NCBI GenBank assembly: GCA_023390635.1
Contig: JAEWCM010000078.1
Coordinates: forward strand, 1 to 6,811
DNA length: 6,811 nucleotides
Direction of reading: 5' to 3'
Source of the DNA: Bacillota bacterium
GTDB lineage: Bacteria > Bacillota > Desulfitobacteriia > Desulfitobacteriales > Desulfitobacteriaceae
Shown here piece by piece: positions 6,241 through 6,811 of the stretch. How positions within the stretch are numbered: the first letter of the stretch is position 1; each line of letters starts with the position of its first letter. Made by a program: the position numbers and the translations under genes. The notes beneath the pieces were generated by a model. The model did not search any database, had not been told where the DNA came from, and saw nothing but the letters and a program-made list of their open reading frames with translations.

Positions 6241-6705
6241 ATGATCCTCAGAAAGTATTTAGCAACGGACTGTGAAGAAATGGCACGATTATTTTACGAT
6301 ACCGTTCATAGCGTAAATGCAAAAGATTATTCCAGTGAACAACTTAACGCTTGGGCTACAGGCACTATAAATTTAGAGACATGGAATCAAACATTTTCGG
6401 AACATTATACGATTGTTGCTGTAGCGGATGAGAAGATTGTTGGATTTGGAGATATTGACAGCACGGGATATCTTGATCGGCTTTTTGTGCATAAAGATAA
6501 ACAGGGGAAAGGTATTGCAAGTGCATTATGTAATGAACTTGAAAAACACGCCACGGAACATAGAGTGTCAGCGATAACGACACATGCCTCCATTACCGCT
6601 AAGCCTTTCTTTGAAAAACGTGGTTATAACAGCATAAAGGAGCAGCAGGTAGAACGAAGTGGAACCAAGCTAACCAATTATGTAATGGAGAAAATAATGA
6701 AATAA
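6241..6705 (+). CDS. GNAT N-acetyltransferase, YafP-like, 154 aa
   Basis: A complete single-domain GNAT. The N-terminal stretch MILRKYLATDCEEMARLFYDTVHSVNAKDYSSEQLNAWA (1-39) carries the 'VH..N..DYS..QL.AWA' signature of YafP-type acetyltransferases. Strand 4 is GYLDRLFVH (77-84), followed by motif A DKQGKGIASAL (86-96), where Q88-G89-K90-G91-I92-A93 binds the acetyl-CoA pyrophosphate. THASITAKPFFEKRGY (114-129) is the usual motif B region. Length is normal for the family. The start ATG follows GGAGGGAAGG (6227-6236). It lies 44 nt after the ZmaR-like gene with no terminator between, so both are probably on one transcript under the MocR regulator. Substrates of this family are mostly undefined. 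I avoid a gene symbol because the similarity is at family level only. Confidence 0.87.
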   Translation: MILRKYLATDCEEMARLFYDTVHSVNAKDYSSEQLNAWATGTINLETWNQTFSEHYTIVAVADEKIVGFGDIDSTGYLDRLFVHKDKQGKGIASALCNELEKHATEHRVSAITTHASITAKPFFEKRGYNSIKEQQVERSGTKLTNYVMEKIMK

Positions 6706-6748
6706 AAGTAGAGAGTGAGTAAAGGCATCGGGATGATAAATGATATGC

Positions 6749-6795
6749 TACCCCTGTATAGGACATTGAAATATAACAAGTCCTATATGGGGGTA
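6749..6795 (+). other. Long hairpin after the acetyltransferase genes (terminator or structured 5' region)
   Basis: TACCCCTGTATAGGAC (6749-6764) pairs with GTCCTATATGGGGGTA (6780-6795). All 16 positions pair if the two central G-U wobbles are allowed, with a 15-nt loop. It lies 43 nt after the stop of the second acetyltransferase gene. As a terminator it is imperfect because only TATTTGT follows, not a clean T run. The 3' arm includes GGGGG, which is also the only RBS-like sequence before the ATG at 6801, so the structure could hide that site. The stretch 6706-6748 holds nothing I recognise. Confidence 0.55.
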
Positions 6796-6800
6796 TTTGT

Positions 6801-6811
6801 ATGTCCAAATC
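6801..6811 (+). CDS. Possible start of a further gene, cut by the window edge
   Basis: ATG at 6801 lies 7 nt after GGGGG (6789-6793) and opens M-S-K before the window ends. Only three full codons are visible, so no family can be named. The arrangement of a hairpin that sequesters the RBS just before an ATG is known from IS200-type transposase genes, but that is only a hint. Confidence 0.2.

Noticed and set aside
3783..6733. Shared CATCGGGA at 3785-3792 and near 6726-6733
   Set aside because: Eight bases is expected by chance over this length, and the surroundings do not match.
5354..6808. Minus-strand frames of 62-72 aa and the plus-strand frame 5418-5648 across the acetyltransferase region
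   Set aside because: All overlap the well-supported GNAT genes or the terminal hairpin in other frames and show no domains.

Overview
The window looks like chromosomal DNA from a spore-forming anaerobic Firmicute, most likely class Clostridia (a Desulfitobacterium/Desulfosporosinus-like genome would fit, but this is inference). The reasons are strong purine-rich ribosome binding sites, good SigA-type promoters, TTG and GTG starts, a lipoprotein with a GerM-type sporulation/germination domain, a DUF2935 protein, and a QueG-like iron-sulfur protein of the kind common in anaerobes. I see no rRNA, tRNA, CRISPR array or complete mobile element.

Left part (1-1476, minus strand): the first 438 codons of a QueG/reductive-dehalogenase-like iron-sulfur protein run off the left edge. 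It has a near-consensus promoter and a leader of about 125 nt. The leader contains a terminator-like hairpin with a U5 tract between promoter and gene, which suggests attenuation. Back-to-back with it, a plus-strand promoter (1525-1554) opens a probable operon of four genes: a DUF4180 protein, a DUF2935 helical protein (TTG start), a GerMN-domain lipoprotein (GTG start) and a 30-residue single-span membrane peptide too short for usual gene calling. The operon ends at a strong hairpin (3750-3797) that can terminate transcription from both sides.

Right part (3823-6705): a MocR-type regulator (GntR-like winged helix fused to a PLP aminotransferase-like domain) is on the minus strand. It is divergent from two tandem plus-strand GNAT acetyltransferase genes, the first ZmaR/PF12746-like and the second YafP-like. 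The intergenic region holds an inverted repeat (TAGTACA/TGTACTA) whose right arm overlaps the -35 box of the acetyltransferase promoter. The simplest reading is a small unit in which the PLP regulator senses an amino compound and controls acetyltransferases that modify an amine-bearing molecule. This is inferred from architecture only.

Right edge (6706-6811): no complete gene. A 16-bp hairpin is followed at once by a good RBS and an ATG (M-S-K-...) cut by the window edge. It could be a terminator, or a structured 5' end of a further gene or small transposon.

The left gene is GC-rich and the acetyltransferase pair is strongly AT-rich, so the regulator-acetyltransferase unit may have been acquired separately.
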